Assembly: GCA_052386455.1 (NCBI GenBank)
Contig: JBQTKD010000057.1
Span: forward strand, 1 to 64,000
Direction of reading: 5' to 3'
Length of the DNA stretch: 64,000 nt
Source of the DNA: JBQTKD01 sp052386455
GTDB lineage: Bacteria; Actinomycetota; Actinomycetes; Sporichthyales; Sporichthyaceae
A program made the translations under genes and the position numbers. How positions within the stretch are numbered: the first letter of the stretch is position 1; every line of letters starts with the position of its first letter. Below, piece by piece: positions 16,216-28,092 of the stretch. The notes under the pieces are model-generated. The model was given only the letters and a program-made list of their open reading frames with translations, did no database searches and had not been told where the DNA came from.

Positions 16216-17208
16216 CTACTCGCGGTCGGGGCCGGACAGGGACAGTCCGAAGCGGCCTTGCGAGTCGGTCCAGAGCTTGCGGAGGGTCAGGCCCGCGGCG
16301 GCGAGTTCGGTGCGGATGCCGTCGGGACGGAACTTGGCGGAGATCTCGGTGTGGATCTCTTCGCCGTCGGCGATGTCGAGGTGCAGGTCGAGGGCGCGGA
16401 CGTGGACGTGCTGCGGGCCGTTGGCGCGCAGACGCATCTCGATCCACTCGGCCTCGGCGTTCCAGAGGGCGACGTGGGCGAAGGCGTCGACGTCGAAGTC
16501 CGCGTCGAGTTCGCGGTTGATCACGGCGAGCACGTTCTTGTTGAACTTCGCCGTGACGCCCGCGGCGTCGTCGTAGGCGGGCACGAGGACGGCGGGGGAC
16601 TTCACGAGGTCCGTGCCGAGCAGCAGATGGTCGCCGGGGCGCAGGCTCTCGGCGATGCCACGCAGGAAGCGCGCGCGGGCCTCGGGTTCGAAGTTGCCGA
16701 CGGTGCCGCCGAGGAACACGACCAGGCGCTTGCCTTCGGCCCGCGGCAGTAGGTCGAGCTGGTGCTCGAAGTCCGCGACCAGGCCGTGCACCTCGAGGTC
16801 GGGGTACTCGGTCAGGAGACCGTTTGCGGCTTCGAGCAGCGCGTCCGCGCTGACGTCCAGGCCGACGTACCGGCGCAGGGTGCCCGCCCGAGTGAGCGCG
16901 TCGAGCAGCAGGCGCGTCTTCTCCGACGAACCGGAGCCGAGCTCGACGACGGTGGTGGCGCCGCTCGCGGCGGCGATGCGATCGGCCTCGCGAGCGAGGA
17001 TCTCTCGCTCCGCGCGCGTCGGGTAGTACTCGGGCAGCCGGGTGATCTCGGTGAACAGGTCCGAGCCGACCTTGTCGTAGAACCACTTCGGCGGCAGGGT
17101 CAGCGGCCGTTCGCCGAGACCGGCAAGGACGTCCGCGCGCAGCGCCGCCTCGGCGAAGTCCGGGGGCAGGTGGACGTCGATCTGAAGGCGGCTCTCGGTG
17201 CAGGTCAC
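16216..17208 (-). CDS. egtD: L-histidine N-alpha-methyltransferase EgtD
   Basis: This 330-residue SAM-dependent enzyme trimethylates histidine to hercynine, an early ergothioneine step. Visible features are LPPKWFYDKVGSDLFTEITRLPEYYPTR near the N terminus, VVELGSGSSEKT (SAM loop), FLGGTVGNFEP and the C-terminal EIHTEISAKF with YDDAAGVTAKFNKNVL. GTG at 17208 overlaps the egtC stop (GTGA). It is the last gene of the egtABCD operon, and 9 bases separate it from the frameshifted gene downstream. The family assignment is secure. Confidence 0.95.
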   Translation of the reverse strand: MTCTESRLQIDVHLPPDFAEAALRADVLAGLGERPLTLPPKWFYDKVGSDLFTEITRLPEYYPTRAEREILAREADRIAAASGATTVVELGSGSSEKTRLLLDALTRAGTLRRYVGLDVSADALLEAANGLLTEYPDLEVHGLVADFEHQLDLLPRAEGKRLVVFLGGTVGNFEPEARARFLRGIAESLRPGDHLLLGTDLVKSPAVLVPAYDDAAGVTAKFNKNVLAVINRELDADFDVDAFAHVALWNAEAEWIEMRLRANGPQHVHVRALDLHLDIADGEEIHTEISAKFRPDGIRTELAAAGLTLRKLWTDSQGRFGLSLSGPDRE

Positions 17209-17990
17209 GCGGACTCCAACAGGGGTGCGGGCAGGGCGACGACCTCGACGGAATCGGCGGTCGCGGCCAGCAGATGGTCGGGCGGCACGTCTACCCAGCC
17301 GTCGGTGTCGTCGAACGGTTCGGACGCGACGATGACGGCGGGCGAGGGGCGGCCCTCCGGGTCGGGATGCTCGCCGTGCAGGTAGCACAGCGAGTCCCCG
17401 GCGGCAGTGGCGACGATGGCGTCGCCGGTGTGCAACAGCAGGTTCACGCGGGCGTTGGGGATGCGGCGCGCGGCGACGGTGACGTCGCGGATCGTCTCGA
17501 CGGGATCGGCTCCCGCCTCGAGTCGATCGAGAACGAGCGCCCACAGCAGGGTGGAGTCGATGACGTTCTGAATCCGCGCGAGCGCGGGCCAGGACAGCTG
17601 CGACGCGAGTTCGGCGGCGGCGTCCGGCCAACCGGGCAGGATCCCGTTGTGGCTGAACAGCCACCGCCCAGACGTGAACGGAGCGTTCGCGGTCTCCACG
17701 ACGGCGTTGCCCTCTGTCGCTCCGCGCACCGCGCCGAGTGCCGCCCCGGTGCGCACCGGGCGCAGCAGATCCACCAAGTTCGCGTCCGCCCAGATCGGCA
17801 GGGTGCGCCGATAGCGAACCGGCCGGTCTTCGCCCTCGACGTACCAGCCGAGGCCGAAGCCGTCCACGTTCACGTTGCCGAACTGCTGCCGGCGCGGCTT
17901 CCAGGCCTGGCGCATCAGCCCGAAGGGCGGGGAGATCACCAGGTGCTCGAGCGGCACCTGCGGACCCAGGTAGGCGAAGTGACGGCACAT
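17205..17990 (-). CDS. egtC: Gamma-glutamyl-hercynylcysteine sulfoxide hydrolase EgtC
   Basis: This 261-residue class II glutamine-amidotransferase-fold hydrolase starts MCRHFAYLG, so Cys2 becomes the N-terminal nucleophile after Met removal. Further family signs are NVDGFGLGWY, HNGILPGW and NLLLHTGDAIVATAAGDSLCY. It removes the glutamyl group from the EgtB product. The ATG overlaps the egtB stop (ATGA) and its own stop overlaps the egtD start. The assignment rests on sequence and operon context together. Confidence 0.93.
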   Translation of the reverse strand: MCRHFAYLGPQVPLEHLVISPPFGLMRQAWKPRRQQFGNVNVDGFGLGWYVEGEDRPVRYRRTLPIWADANLVDLLRPVRTGAALGAVRGATEGNAVVETANAPFTSGRWLFSHNGILPGWPDAAAELASQLSWPALARIQNVIDSTLLWALVLDRLEAGADPVETIRDVTVAARRIPNARVNLLLHTGDAIVATAAGDSLCYLHGEHPDPEGRPSPAVIVASEPFDDTDGWVDVPPDHLLAATADSVEVVALPAPLLESA

Positions 17991-19318
17991 CAGATTTCGC
18001 CCTCCCGGACGTCGCGCGCTGTTCTGAATCCGGCGAAGATCTGCCGGCGGATCGGGTAGTCCCAGGTGCGGAACGTGCCCCGGCAGGCCACCGGGTCCAC
18101 GGCCCACGAGCCGCCGCGCAGCACCTTGTACTCGGGGCCGAAGAACACCTCGGAGTACTCGCGGTACGGGAAGGCGCGAAAGCCCGAGTACCCGGAGAAG
18201 TCCGAGGAGGTCCACTCCCACACGTCGCCGATCAACTGGTGTACCCCGTACGCCGACGCGCCCGCCGGGTAGGCGCCGACGGCGGCGGGGCCGAGGTGGC
18301 GGCCCTCGAGGTTCGCGTGAGCGGGCGTGGGGGACTCGTCGCCCCACGGGTAGCGGCGCGAGCGGCCGGTGGCAGGGTCGTGGCGGGCTGCCTTCTCCCA
18401 CTCCACCTCGGTGGGCAGGCGCCGCCCGCGCCAGCGCGCGTACGCATCGGCCTCGTACCAGCACACGTGCTGCACGGGCTCGTCGAGCGGCAGCGGGATC
18501 TCGACGCCGAAGCGCCGCAGCGTGCCGTCCGGCGACCAAAACTGAGGTGCCGTCAGTTGCGCCTCCCGGACGTGCGTCCAGCCTTCCGGCGTCCACCATC
18601 GCGGATCGCGATACCCGCCCGCCGCCACGAACTCGGCGTACTCCCGGTTCGCGACCGGGACCGTGTCGATGACGAAGGCGGCGACGTGGACGCGATGGGC
18701 GGGGCGTTCGTTGTCCAGCGCCCACGGGTCGAGGTCCGTACCGAGCTCGAACTCGCCGGCCGGGACGAGTACCTCGGACGGGAGGTCGGCTGCCGCGGTA
18801 GGCGCGGGGGGAGCCGTCAACACGGCCTCGCCCGCACGGAGCTGGTGCGTGGCGTACATCGTCTCGACGTGCTGCTGCTCGTGCTGCGCGATCATCGCGA
18901 ACGCGAAGCCCTGGTGCAGGAGAGGGTCGGCGCTCTCCAGTGGCACCGCCGCCAGCAGGTCGTGCACCCGGTCGCGCACCTCCTGCACGTACGTCCGCGA
19001 GCCGGCGGCGTCCAGCAGGGGAAGGCTGGGGCGGTCCTTGCGGGCGTGCCGGAACGCGTCGTAGAGGTCGTCGATCCCGTCGGGCAGCATGCCCGGCCGC
19101 TCGGCGATGCGGCGCAGGAGCCAGAGCTCCTCCTGGTTGCCGATGTGCGCGAGATCCCAGACCAGCGGCGACATGAGCGGGGAGTGCTGCCGGGTCAGTT
19201 CGGCCTCGTCGAGGGCCGAGGTGAGGGCGGTGGTGCGGACGCGAGCTCGGTCGAGGTCGGCCGCCAGTTCCGCCCGGACCGCCTCGACGTCGACCTCCGG
19301 GATCAGACCGCGGCCCAC
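17990..19318 (-). CDS. egtB: Iron-dependent sulfoxide synthase EgtB
   Basis: This 442-residue enzyme joins hercynine to gamma-glutamylcysteine using O2 and non-haem iron. An N-terminal DinB-like domain supplies His58 (LAHIGNQEE) and the H-x3-H-x-E motif HEQQHVE at residues 146-152. The formylglycine-generating-enzyme-like domain follows from about residue 185 (VLVPAGEFELGTD, LPTEVEWEKAAR, GDVWEWTSSDF, LRGGSWAVDP). The GTG at 19318 has GAGGAGG close upstream and overlaps the end of egtA by 16 bases. Confidence 0.94.
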   Translation of the reverse strand: MGRGLIPEVDVEAVRAELAADLDRARVRTTALTSALDEAELTRQHSPLMSPLVWDLAHIGNQEELWLLRRIAERPGMLPDGIDDLYDAFRHARKDRPSLPLLDAAGSRTYVQEVRDRVHDLLAAVPLESADPLLHQGFAFAMIAQHEQQHVETMYATHQLRAGEAVLTAPPAPTAAADLPSEVLVPAGEFELGTDLDPWALDNERPAHRVHVAAFVIDTVPVANREYAEFVAAGGYRDPRWWTPEGWTHVREAQLTAPQFWSPDGTLRRFGVEIPLPLDEPVQHVCWYEADAYARWRGRRLPTEVEWEKAARHDPATGRSRRYPWGDESPTPAHANLEGRHLGPAAVGAYPAGASAYGVHQLIGDVWEWTSSDFSGYSGFRAFPYREYSEVFFGPEYKVLRGGSWAVDPVACRGTFRTWDYPIRRQIFAGFRTARDVREGEI

Positions 19319-20538
19319 GAGGCCTCCTCTTCGGTGGCCAACGGGCGGCCCGCGACGAACTCGGCGAGGGTGTCGTCGGCCGGGCATCGGCCACGGTCGA
19401 CATAGCGCTCCACGAAGTCCTCCAACACGGAGCGGGCGCACGAGCTTCCGGATCGCGACAACGCATCCGAGGCGGCCGCGAAGCAGGCCAGCGCCGCTGC
19501 GCGCAGCCGCGGATCGCCCAGACCGTCCCGGGCCGCGCGTGAACCGGCGGCCGGATCGGCCAGGACGGGGCAGAGTGCCGCGCGTGCAGTGTCGGCGGCC
19601 ACCGGGTCGGAGACCAGGGCGTCGACAAAGGCGAACGCGGCGGTCCAGTCGGCCGCCGTGCGCTGAGCGTCGACGGTTCGCAGCTCGAGGTGCCCGCGGG
19701 GCCGCACCGGCGGGAACAGCGTGGTCAGGTGGTAGTCCAGTTCGGCCGGGCCTGCGGGCGGCAGGTCTAGCTCGCCGCGGATCCAGTTGCGCATCGTGCC
19801 CGCCGGGGCCGCCCAATCCGACCCCGCGTTCGGGACGCAGAGGAGCGGAGCGTCCAGCGCGTAGCGAGCCCAGGTGGCGCGCGGGTTCTCGCCCGGGACG
19901 TACGCGGCGCGGGCGCGGGCCCGGTCGATGGCCGACCAGACGGAGTGGCGGGCCGAGCGCAGGCCCACGGGGCGGCCGCCGACGACGGGGGAGTTGGCGA
20001 AGGCGGCGACCAGTACGGGCGTCAGTTCGTGGAGCAGGGCCCAGCGCGCGGGCAGGTCTTCCTCGAGACCGGCGTCTACGTTGATCTGGATGGCGGCGGT
20101 GCTGCACATCATCGTCCGGCCGGCGGAGTTGTCGCGGTCGAAGTACGCCTGCATGGCCGCGTATCGAGGAGCGTCGACGAGACGCCGGGGCGGACGGTAG
20201 GCGTCGACGCCGGTGCCGACGAGCACGAAGCCGGCTCCGCCGAGGGCGGTGCGCAGGGCCGCGGCATCGGAGTACATCGCGGCGGCGCAGGACTGCACGT
20301 CGGGGAGGGGAAGGCTGGAGAGTTCGACCTGGCCGCCGGGCTCGAGGGTGAGCCGGCTCTGCTGCAGATCGATCGTGGCGGTCACCGCGGAGACCAGCGC
20401 CAGGTCCGCGGGGGTCAAGGGACGGGTGGGGTCTGCCGCGTGGTGCAGCACCCATTCGAGCTCGATCCCGACCGCTCGCGGCGGGCCGGTCTTGAAGCAG
20501 ATGCCGGCCACGTAGGCCTCGGCGGCAAGTTCGTCCAC
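19303..20538 (-). CDS. egtA: Ergothioneine-type glutamate-cysteine ligase EgtA
   Basis: This 411-residue ATP-dependent ligase makes gamma-glutamylcysteine. It has the GCS2-family opening VGIELEWVLHH and LEPGGQVELSSLPL, and TMMCSTAAIQINVDAG, which carries the conserved strand of the active site. It is the first gene of the egtABCD operon and starts 111 bases from the divergent acnA gene, so the operon promoter probably lies in that gap. egtE, the lyase for the last step, is absent from this window. Confidence 0.93.
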   Translation of the reverse strand: MDELAAEAYVAGICFKTGPPRAVGIELEWVLHHAADPTRPLTPADLALVSAVTATIDLQQSRLTLEPGGQVELSSLPLPDVQSCAAAMYSDAAALRTALGGAGFVLVGTGVDAYRPPRRLVDAPRYAAMQAYFDRDNSAGRTMMCSTAAIQINVDAGLEEDLPARWALLHELTPVLVAAFANSPVVGGRPVGLRSARHSVWSAIDRARARAAYVPGENPRATWARYALDAPLLCVPNAGSDWAAPAGTMRNWIRGELDLPPAGPAELDYHLTTLFPPVRPRGHLELRTVDAQRTAADWTAAFAFVDALVSDPVAADTARAALCPVLADPAAGSRAARDGLGDPRLRAAALACFAAASDALSRSGSSCARSVLEDFVERYVDRGRCPADDTLAEFVAGRPLATEEEASWAAV

Positions 20539-20590
20539 GCTCCCGCCCTTCCCTCGCCGAGCCCGGGCAACCGACCCTACCCGGGGATGC

Positions 20591-20609
20591 TAATCTCTTG
20601 ACGTCAAGA
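20591..20609 (+). promoter_or_regulatory. acnA promoter with perfect 14-base palindrome
   Basis: TAATCT at 20591-20596 reads as a -10 element. The perfect palindrome TCTTGACGTCAAGA covers 20596-20609, where transcription would begin, 40 bases before the acnA ATG. A palindrome across the start site would suit a repressor. It also lies in the egtA-acnA divergent gap and could affect both. The regulator is not identifiable from sequence. Confidence 0.5.
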
Positions 20610-20649
20610 TAAATGCGGCCTCGCACCCGCACGGATCGGGGGAACACCC

Positions 20650-23448
<2,799 letters not shown>

Positions 23449-23453
23449 CGGAA

Positions 23454-24920
23454 CTACTCCGCGGGCCGGGCCACGAACAACTGGTGGGTGAGGTCCTTCG
23501 TCTCCGCGTCGACGCCCCGCTGCGGGTCGTCGGAGCGGAAGACGACGACGCCCCCGTTCTCCGAGATCGCCTCCGGGCGGGCGTCCGGCTTCTTCGTGCC
23601 CTTGACGGGGGCAGAGACGAGCCGCAACGTGTTGCCGTCGACCTCGGCGACGTAGGCGGCGAAGCCCGCCGCCATGCCCTTCCGCTTCTTCGCGAACGTG
23701 CAGTAGGCGAGCAGCTTGCCGTCCGCGGACAGCGCCGCGCAGCCGGCCCGGTCGTCGATCTGACCCGTGGCGGTCCGGACGGTGTGGACCACAGTTCCTC
23801 GGTTCAGGTCGGCGACGAACACCCCCACCCCCTTGGCGGTGCCGGGTTTGCTCGAGCCGGCCTCTTCGTCGAGCGGGTCGACGCCCACGGTGTAGGCGAG
23901 CCGGCCGCCCAGGCGGGTCGGCGTCGAGTACTCGAGGACGAAGATGGACTTGGATAGCCGCAGCTTGAGCAGCTTCTCCAGGCGGCTCACCTGCCCGTCG
24001 GCGGTCCTGGCGACGAGCACCTGGCTGACCCCCTGGCGCGGCTTGCCGGCGATGTTCGTGGCCACGCTGCCGAACACGACGGTGGAGCCGTCGGCGGAGA
24101 TCTTGGGCTTGGTCGAGTTCGCGTCGCCCGGCTTGCCGGCCGACGTTCGCGACACCATGCCGACGGTGCCGTCGGTGAGGTTCTTGACGTAGACCTGCAG
24201 GATCGGGCGGGGGTCGGCCGACCCGGGCCCCGGGGGCGGCGGGACGGGTCCCGGGTTTGGGTGGGCGGGGTCCAGCGACGCCTCGGACACGAAGGCGATC
24301 GCGTTGCCGTCGCCGGTGATGGAGGGGCTGCCGGAGACGTAGGCCCCGCCGTTCTTGGGGGCGCTGGAAACCAGGACGATCGCGCCGGAGCGCAGGTCCT
24401 TGCGGAAGACGTCGAGGTTCGGGCTCTTGTCCTCCGGGACGAGGTTCGTCGCCGTCGACTCGAAGGCCACGAACTGCCCGTCGCGAGACAGGGTGGGGGC
24501 GCGGCAGTCTCCGTTGGCGGCCTCGCCCTTCTCCGATGTGCAGGCGGAGACCACCGAGCCGGTGCGCAGGTCTCGCACGAAGACGGCGGCCTTCTCGGCG
24601 GGCGTGGGACTCGCGTCCACGGCGGGGGTCCGGTAGGCGAGGAAGTTGCCGTCCGCGGACAGCGAGGCCTCCGATGCGCCGAACGCCGCAGGCCTACCGT
24701 CTGCGTCGGCGGAGCCGAGCGCGATCGTCGGGAAACCGCGAGTGGCGGGACCTGCGGCCGCCTCGGGCGTGGCGGACACCTCCGCCGAGGGGGACGGCGT
24801 GGACTGCGGCTCGGGTGTCTCCGCGGCCTGGGTGGTCGGCTCGTCGGAGCCGCCGCAGGCGCTCAGCACGACGGCCAGGCACACCGCACCCACGGCGTGC
24901 AGCGTTCGGAGTCTGCCCAT
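23454..24920 (-). CDS. Beta-propeller (TolB/PD40-like) lipoprotein
   Basis: This 488-residue lipoprotein has a signal peptide with lipobox VLSAC (Cys22) and a Thr/Pro/Glu-rich linker to about residue 65. It then has repeated PD40/WD40-like blades: LSADGNFLAYRTP, LSRDGQFVAFEST, ITGDGNAIAFVSE, ISADGSTVVFGSV and LSADGKLLAYCTF. Such propellers usually bind proteins or ligands at the cell surface; no catalytic residues are evident. A second secreted protein with the same kind of blades lies at 39020-40333. The partner and function are unknown. Confidence 0.82.
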   Translation of the reverse strand: MGRLRTLHAVGAVCLAVVLSACGGSDEPTTQAAETPEPQSTPSPSAEVSATPEAAAGPATRGFPTIALGSADADGRPAAFGASEASLSADGNFLAYRTPAVDASPTPAEKAAVFVRDLRTGSVVSACTSEKGEAANGDCRAPTLSRDGQFVAFESTATNLVPEDKSPNLDVFRKDLRSGAIVLVSSAPKNGGAYVSGSPSITGDGNAIAFVSEASLDPAHPNPGPVPPPPGPGSADPRPILQVYVKNLTDGTVGMVSRTSAGKPGDANSTKPKISADGSTVVFGSVATNIAGKPRQGVSQVLVARTADGQVSRLEKLLKLRLSKSIFVLEYSTPTRLGGRLAYTVGVDPLDEEAGSSKPGTAKGVGVFVADLNRGTVVHTVRTATGQIDDRAGCAALSADGKLLAYCTFAKKRKGMAAGFAAYVAEVDGNTLRLVSAPVKGTKKPDARPEAISENGGVVVFRSDDPQRGVDAETKDLTHQLFVARPAE

Positions 24921-24966
24921 GCCCGGAATCCTCGCCTACGTGCGGCCGGATTCCGTGCTCATCGGC

Positions 24967-26304
24967 TCAGGCGTGCAGGCCCGTGGCGGCCTCGCCCGCG
25001 GCCGCGCCGACGGCCGGCCGCGGCCTGACCGTCGCCCGGGCCCCCTTGGCGGGGGCGAGCGCGATGCCGCGGAACCTACGAGCCTCGGGCGGAGCGGTGC
25101 TCGGGCGCAGTTCGAACTCGGCGAGCACGGTGCGCAGGACGACGTTCATCTCCATCTCGGCGAAGGCGGCGCCGATGCAGCGGCGCGTGCCGCCGCCGAA
25201 GGGGATCCACGTCGACCAGTCGACGGGCTGCCGCACGAACCGGTCGGGGTCGAAGCGCTCGGGGAACGGGTAGCGCTGCGGGTCGTGGTGGATCAGGTCG
25301 ATGCCGAGGACCACGGTCCAGCCGCGGGGGATTCGCCACTCGCCGAGTTCGAGTTCGTCGGCAAGGACCTTGCGGAGGGTAAGGCCGATCGTCGGCCGCG
25401 ACCGCTGCACCTCGAGCAGCGTCGCCTCGAGCAGGGTGTCCTCGCCGCGGTCGAGTTCCTGCACGAGCCGGTTCAGGATCACCGGGTGCCGGGTCAGCCG
25501 CTCCACCGTCCAGCCGAGGGTGTTCGCGGTGGTCTCGTGGCCGGCGCCGAGCAGGCCGAGCAACTCGTCCGCGATGTGGGCCGGGTCCATCGGGCTGCCG
25601 TCCTCGTACCGGCTGCGGACCATCATGGACAGCACGTCCTGGCGTTCCTCCAGCGAGGGATCGGCCGCGGCTCGCGAGATCAGCGAGCCGACGATCCGGT
25701 CGTATTCCTGACGGTCCCTCAGGAACTTGCGCCAGGGGTTGAGGGGGCCGAGTGCAGTTTCCGAGAGGGGCAGGGTCATCAAGCGGGAGGCTCGTTCGAC
25801 CATGGGCGGCATGAGCCTTCGCAGCTGCTCGAACTCGGGGCCCTCGGCGCCGAAGACCGCGCGCAGAATGACGTTCAGGGTGATCCGCATGAACGAGGGG
25901 AGCGTTTCGAACTCCTCGTCCCGCGGCCAGCTCGCCGTCTCGCGGCGGGTCTCCTCGACGACGATGTCCTCGTAGGCTTTCATTCGCCTGCCGTTGAACG
26001 GCGGGACGAGGACCTTGCGGCGGCGACGGTGCGGGTCGTGGTCGAGGTTGAACACGGTGCCCGGGCCCAGGACCCGGCCGAGGTTGGGCTCCATGTTCCC
26101 GGCGATCGTCGACGGGGTGGCGAACAGCTCCTTGACCAGGCCGGGATCACCGACCACGACGCAGTTGCCGAACAGCGGCAGGCGCAGGCAGTAGGTACTG
26201 CCGTGCCGGCGCCGCTGCGACTCGAACAGGCCGACGGGGTTCGCGAGGAACGCGGCGGTTTGCGCGGCTCGGGGGAGCCGGGTGGACGGGGGCAGCTGCG
26301 CCAT
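24967..26304 (-). CDS. Cytochrome P450
   Basis: This 445-residue monooxygenase shows all main P450 signatures: GAGHETT (residues 253-259, oxygen-activation helix), ExxR at Glu298-Arg301 and the haem loop PFGGGTRRCIG with Cys376 as iron ligand. No membrane anchor or fused reductase is present, so it needs external ferredoxin and reductase. No terpene cyclase, polyketide gene or ferredoxin is adjacent, and the substrate cannot be inferred. The start at 26304 gives a normal N terminus (MAQLPPSTRLPR) with GGAGGAA just upstream. Confidence 0.94.
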   Translation of the reverse strand: MAQLPPSTRLPRAAQTAAFLANPVGLFESQRRRHGSTYCLRLPLFGNCVVVGDPGLVKELFATPSTIAGNMEPNLGRVLGPGTVFNLDHDPHRRRRKVLVPPFNGRRMKAYEDIVVEETRRETASWPRDEEFETLPSFMRITLNVILRAVFGAEGPEFEQLRRLMPPMVERASRLMTLPLSETALGPLNPWRKFLRDRQEYDRIVGSLISRAAADPSLEERQDVLSMMVRSRYEDGSPMDPAHIADELLGLLGAGHETTANTLGWTVERLTRHPVILNRLVQELDRGEDTLLEATLLEVQRSRPTIGLTLRKVLADELELGEWRIPRGWTVVLGIDLIHHDPQRYPFPERFDPDRFVRQPVDWSTWIPFGGGTRRCIGAAFAEMEMNVVLRTVLAEFELRPSTAPPEARRFRGIALAPAKGARATVRPRPAVGAAAGEAATGLHA

Positions 26305-26698
26305 GGGTTCCTCCCTCGACGGGTCTAGTTCACGCTACCTGCCGCCGCCGCAGCCCGACCACGGGCAAGCCGGCGAGGGCGGGATGAACGTGTAGGCGCG
26401 GGCCGTCTTGCTTCCCGGAGGTGCCCCGGCGGCGGTGGTTGCGTGGGTCGCCACGACGCATCTACGCCAGGGGCGGCTGATTCGTGGAGACGGAGTTGTG
26501 GGTGGTCGCGCGGTTCCGTGGTCGCGGTGGCCGCTCGCCGAGGCCGGTCGGCCGGCGGCTGGGTTGGTGGTGCCCCGTCGTGGTCGTCGTCTCATAATTC
26601 TGACTGTACGTCAGGACCATTGAAAAATATGGGGAGTGTCGGCCGGAATGGTTGTTCTAGGTCTCGAAACTGTCGGTGGACGTCTCTAGAATTGGGGC
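26305..26698. other. 394-base gap without a convincing gene
   Basis: Short frames on both strands are Arg/Pro-rich and look non-coding. The last 110 bases become notably AT-richer (CATAATTCTGACTG, TTGAAAAATATG, CTAGAATTGG) and probably hold the promoter of the DUF222 gene at 26699. TAGAAT at 26686-26691 could be its -10, about 8 bases before the ATG, giving a leaderless or near-leaderless transcript. No repeat ends or transposase remains are seen. Confidence 0.4.
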
Positions 26699-27985
26699 AT
26701 GACGGGGAGCCTGGCGGGGGAGGTCGAGCGGGAGCTCGACAAGGCCCTCGCCGTCGAGCTTTGGGCGAGTGTGGACGGCGAGGTCGCCGAGCTCGCGAAG
26801 ATCGCGCAGCGCCTCCTCGCGAAGACGAAGGCGCTGCAGCTCAAGGCGGTCGCCGAACTGGACTCCCGCGGCTACGCGATCGAGCAAGGTGCCTCCGGCA
26901 CCGCGAACTGGCTGCGGCACACCCTCAACGTCGAACCCGGCACGGCGAAGAAGACCGTGGCGATGGCGAAGGCCGTCGCCGGTCCGCATTCCGCGGTCGG
27001 TGCCGCGCTGGCGTCCGGTGCGGTGGACTGGGAACAGGCCCAGGCGATCGTGAAGTCGATCGACGTCCTGCCCGACGCCCTGAGCGCCGAGGACGTGGGG
27101 TTCGCTCGCGAGGTCATGCTCGAAGCGGCCAAGCAGTACAACGCCGCGGACCTGCGCGCGCTCGGACGCGCGATTCGCCACCGCGCCGACCCGGACGGGT
27201 CGCTGCCACCGGACAAGATCGTGGACAAGGTCCGCGGCGCGTCGTTCCACGTCCATGGGGACGGGACCGAGAGTCTGCACTGGCGGGATTCGGCGGAGCG
27301 GATCGCGATGGCTCGCGCCGCGATGGCCGCCCTCGACATGCCGGAGCCCGCCAAGAACGGCGAACTCGACCCCCGCACTGCGGGCCAGCGCCGTGCGGAC
27401 GCGATGGTGCTGATCCTCGAGAAGCTCCTGCGCCACGGCGACCTCCCCACGTCCCGCGGCCGTGCACCGCAGGTCGTCGTCACCGTGGACCTCGCATCGC
27501 TGAAGGGCCAGCCCGACGCAACCCTCGCGGCCCTCGGCACCGGATCGGCGCTGACCGCCGAGACGGTGCGGCGGTTGATGTGCGATGCGGAGGTCACGCC
27601 GCTCGTCCTGGACCCGAACGGCGTTCCGCTCTCGGTGGGCCGGTCCTATCGGACGGTTACCCCCGGGATCTGGACCGCCCTAGTCGCCCGCGACACCGGT
27701 TGCGTCTTCCCTGGATGTACCCAACCGGCGTGGATGTGCAGAGCGCACCACCTGAAGTACTGGGAGAACGACGGCGAAACCTCGCTCGAGAACGGTGCGT
27801 TGCTCTGTGGAAGGCACCATGTGACGGTCCATCACCGAGGCTGGGAATGCCGCCTCGGGCCAGACGGCCTGCCCGAGCTTGTGCCGCCTCCATGGTTGGA
27901 CCCCGAACAACGTCCACGCCGCAACGACTACTGGCTACTGCAACGCGACCTGCTGCGTCCACCCGATCTCGCGCCAGAGGATTGA
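26699..27985 (+). CDS. HNH endonuclease with DUF222 domain (13E12-type), copy 2
   Basis: This 428-residue protein has DUF222 at about residues 20-320 (TKALQLKAVAELDSRGYA, SGTANWLRHTLNVEPG, WEQAQAIVKSIDVLP). A C-terminal HNH domain follows: RDTGCVFPGCTQP, RAHHLKYWENDGETSLENG and LCGRHHVTVHHRGWEC. It is only distantly similar to copy 1 at 13469-14794 by eye, so the two are not a recent duplication. The function of the family is unsettled. The AT-rich promoter differs from the surrounding base composition. Confidence 0.88.
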   Translation: MTGSLAGEVERELDKALAVELWASVDGEVAELAKIAQRLLAKTKALQLKAVAELDSRGYAIEQGASGTANWLRHTLNVEPGTAKKTVAMAKAVAGPHSAVGAALASGAVDWEQAQAIVKSIDVLPDALSAEDVGFAREVMLEAAKQYNAADLRALGRAIRHRADPDGSLPPDKIVDKVRGASFHVHGDGTESLHWRDSAERIAMARAAMAALDMPEPAKNGELDPRTAGQRRADAMVLILEKLLRHGDLPTSRGRAPQVVVTVDLASLKGQPDATLAALGTGSALTAETVRRLMCDAEVTPLVLDPNGVPLSVGRSYRTVTPGIWTALVARDTGCVFPGCTQPAWMCRAHHLKYWENDGETSLENGALLCGRHHVTVHHRGWECRLGPDGLPELVPPPWLDPEQRPRRNDYWLLQRDLLRPPDLAPED

Positions 27986-28092
27986 AGTCGTTGTTCCTCG
28001 GCGGCACACGTCCGCTCGGCGACGGCGCCGGCCGGTCCTCCTAGCGTTCGTTTCGAACAGACATTCGACGCAAAGGAGAACCGTGGCCTGCC

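Noticed and set aside
17205..19628. 807-codon frame ending in EgtC
   Set aside because: The upstream part covers egtB and egtA in a shadow frame. EgtC must start with Met-Cys at 17990 for its N-terminal nucleophile.
26335..26595. 86-codon minus-strand ORF in the P450-DUF222 gap
   Set aside because: Arg/Pro/Thr-rich composition, no ribosome site and no recognisable family; consistent with chance in high-GC DNA.
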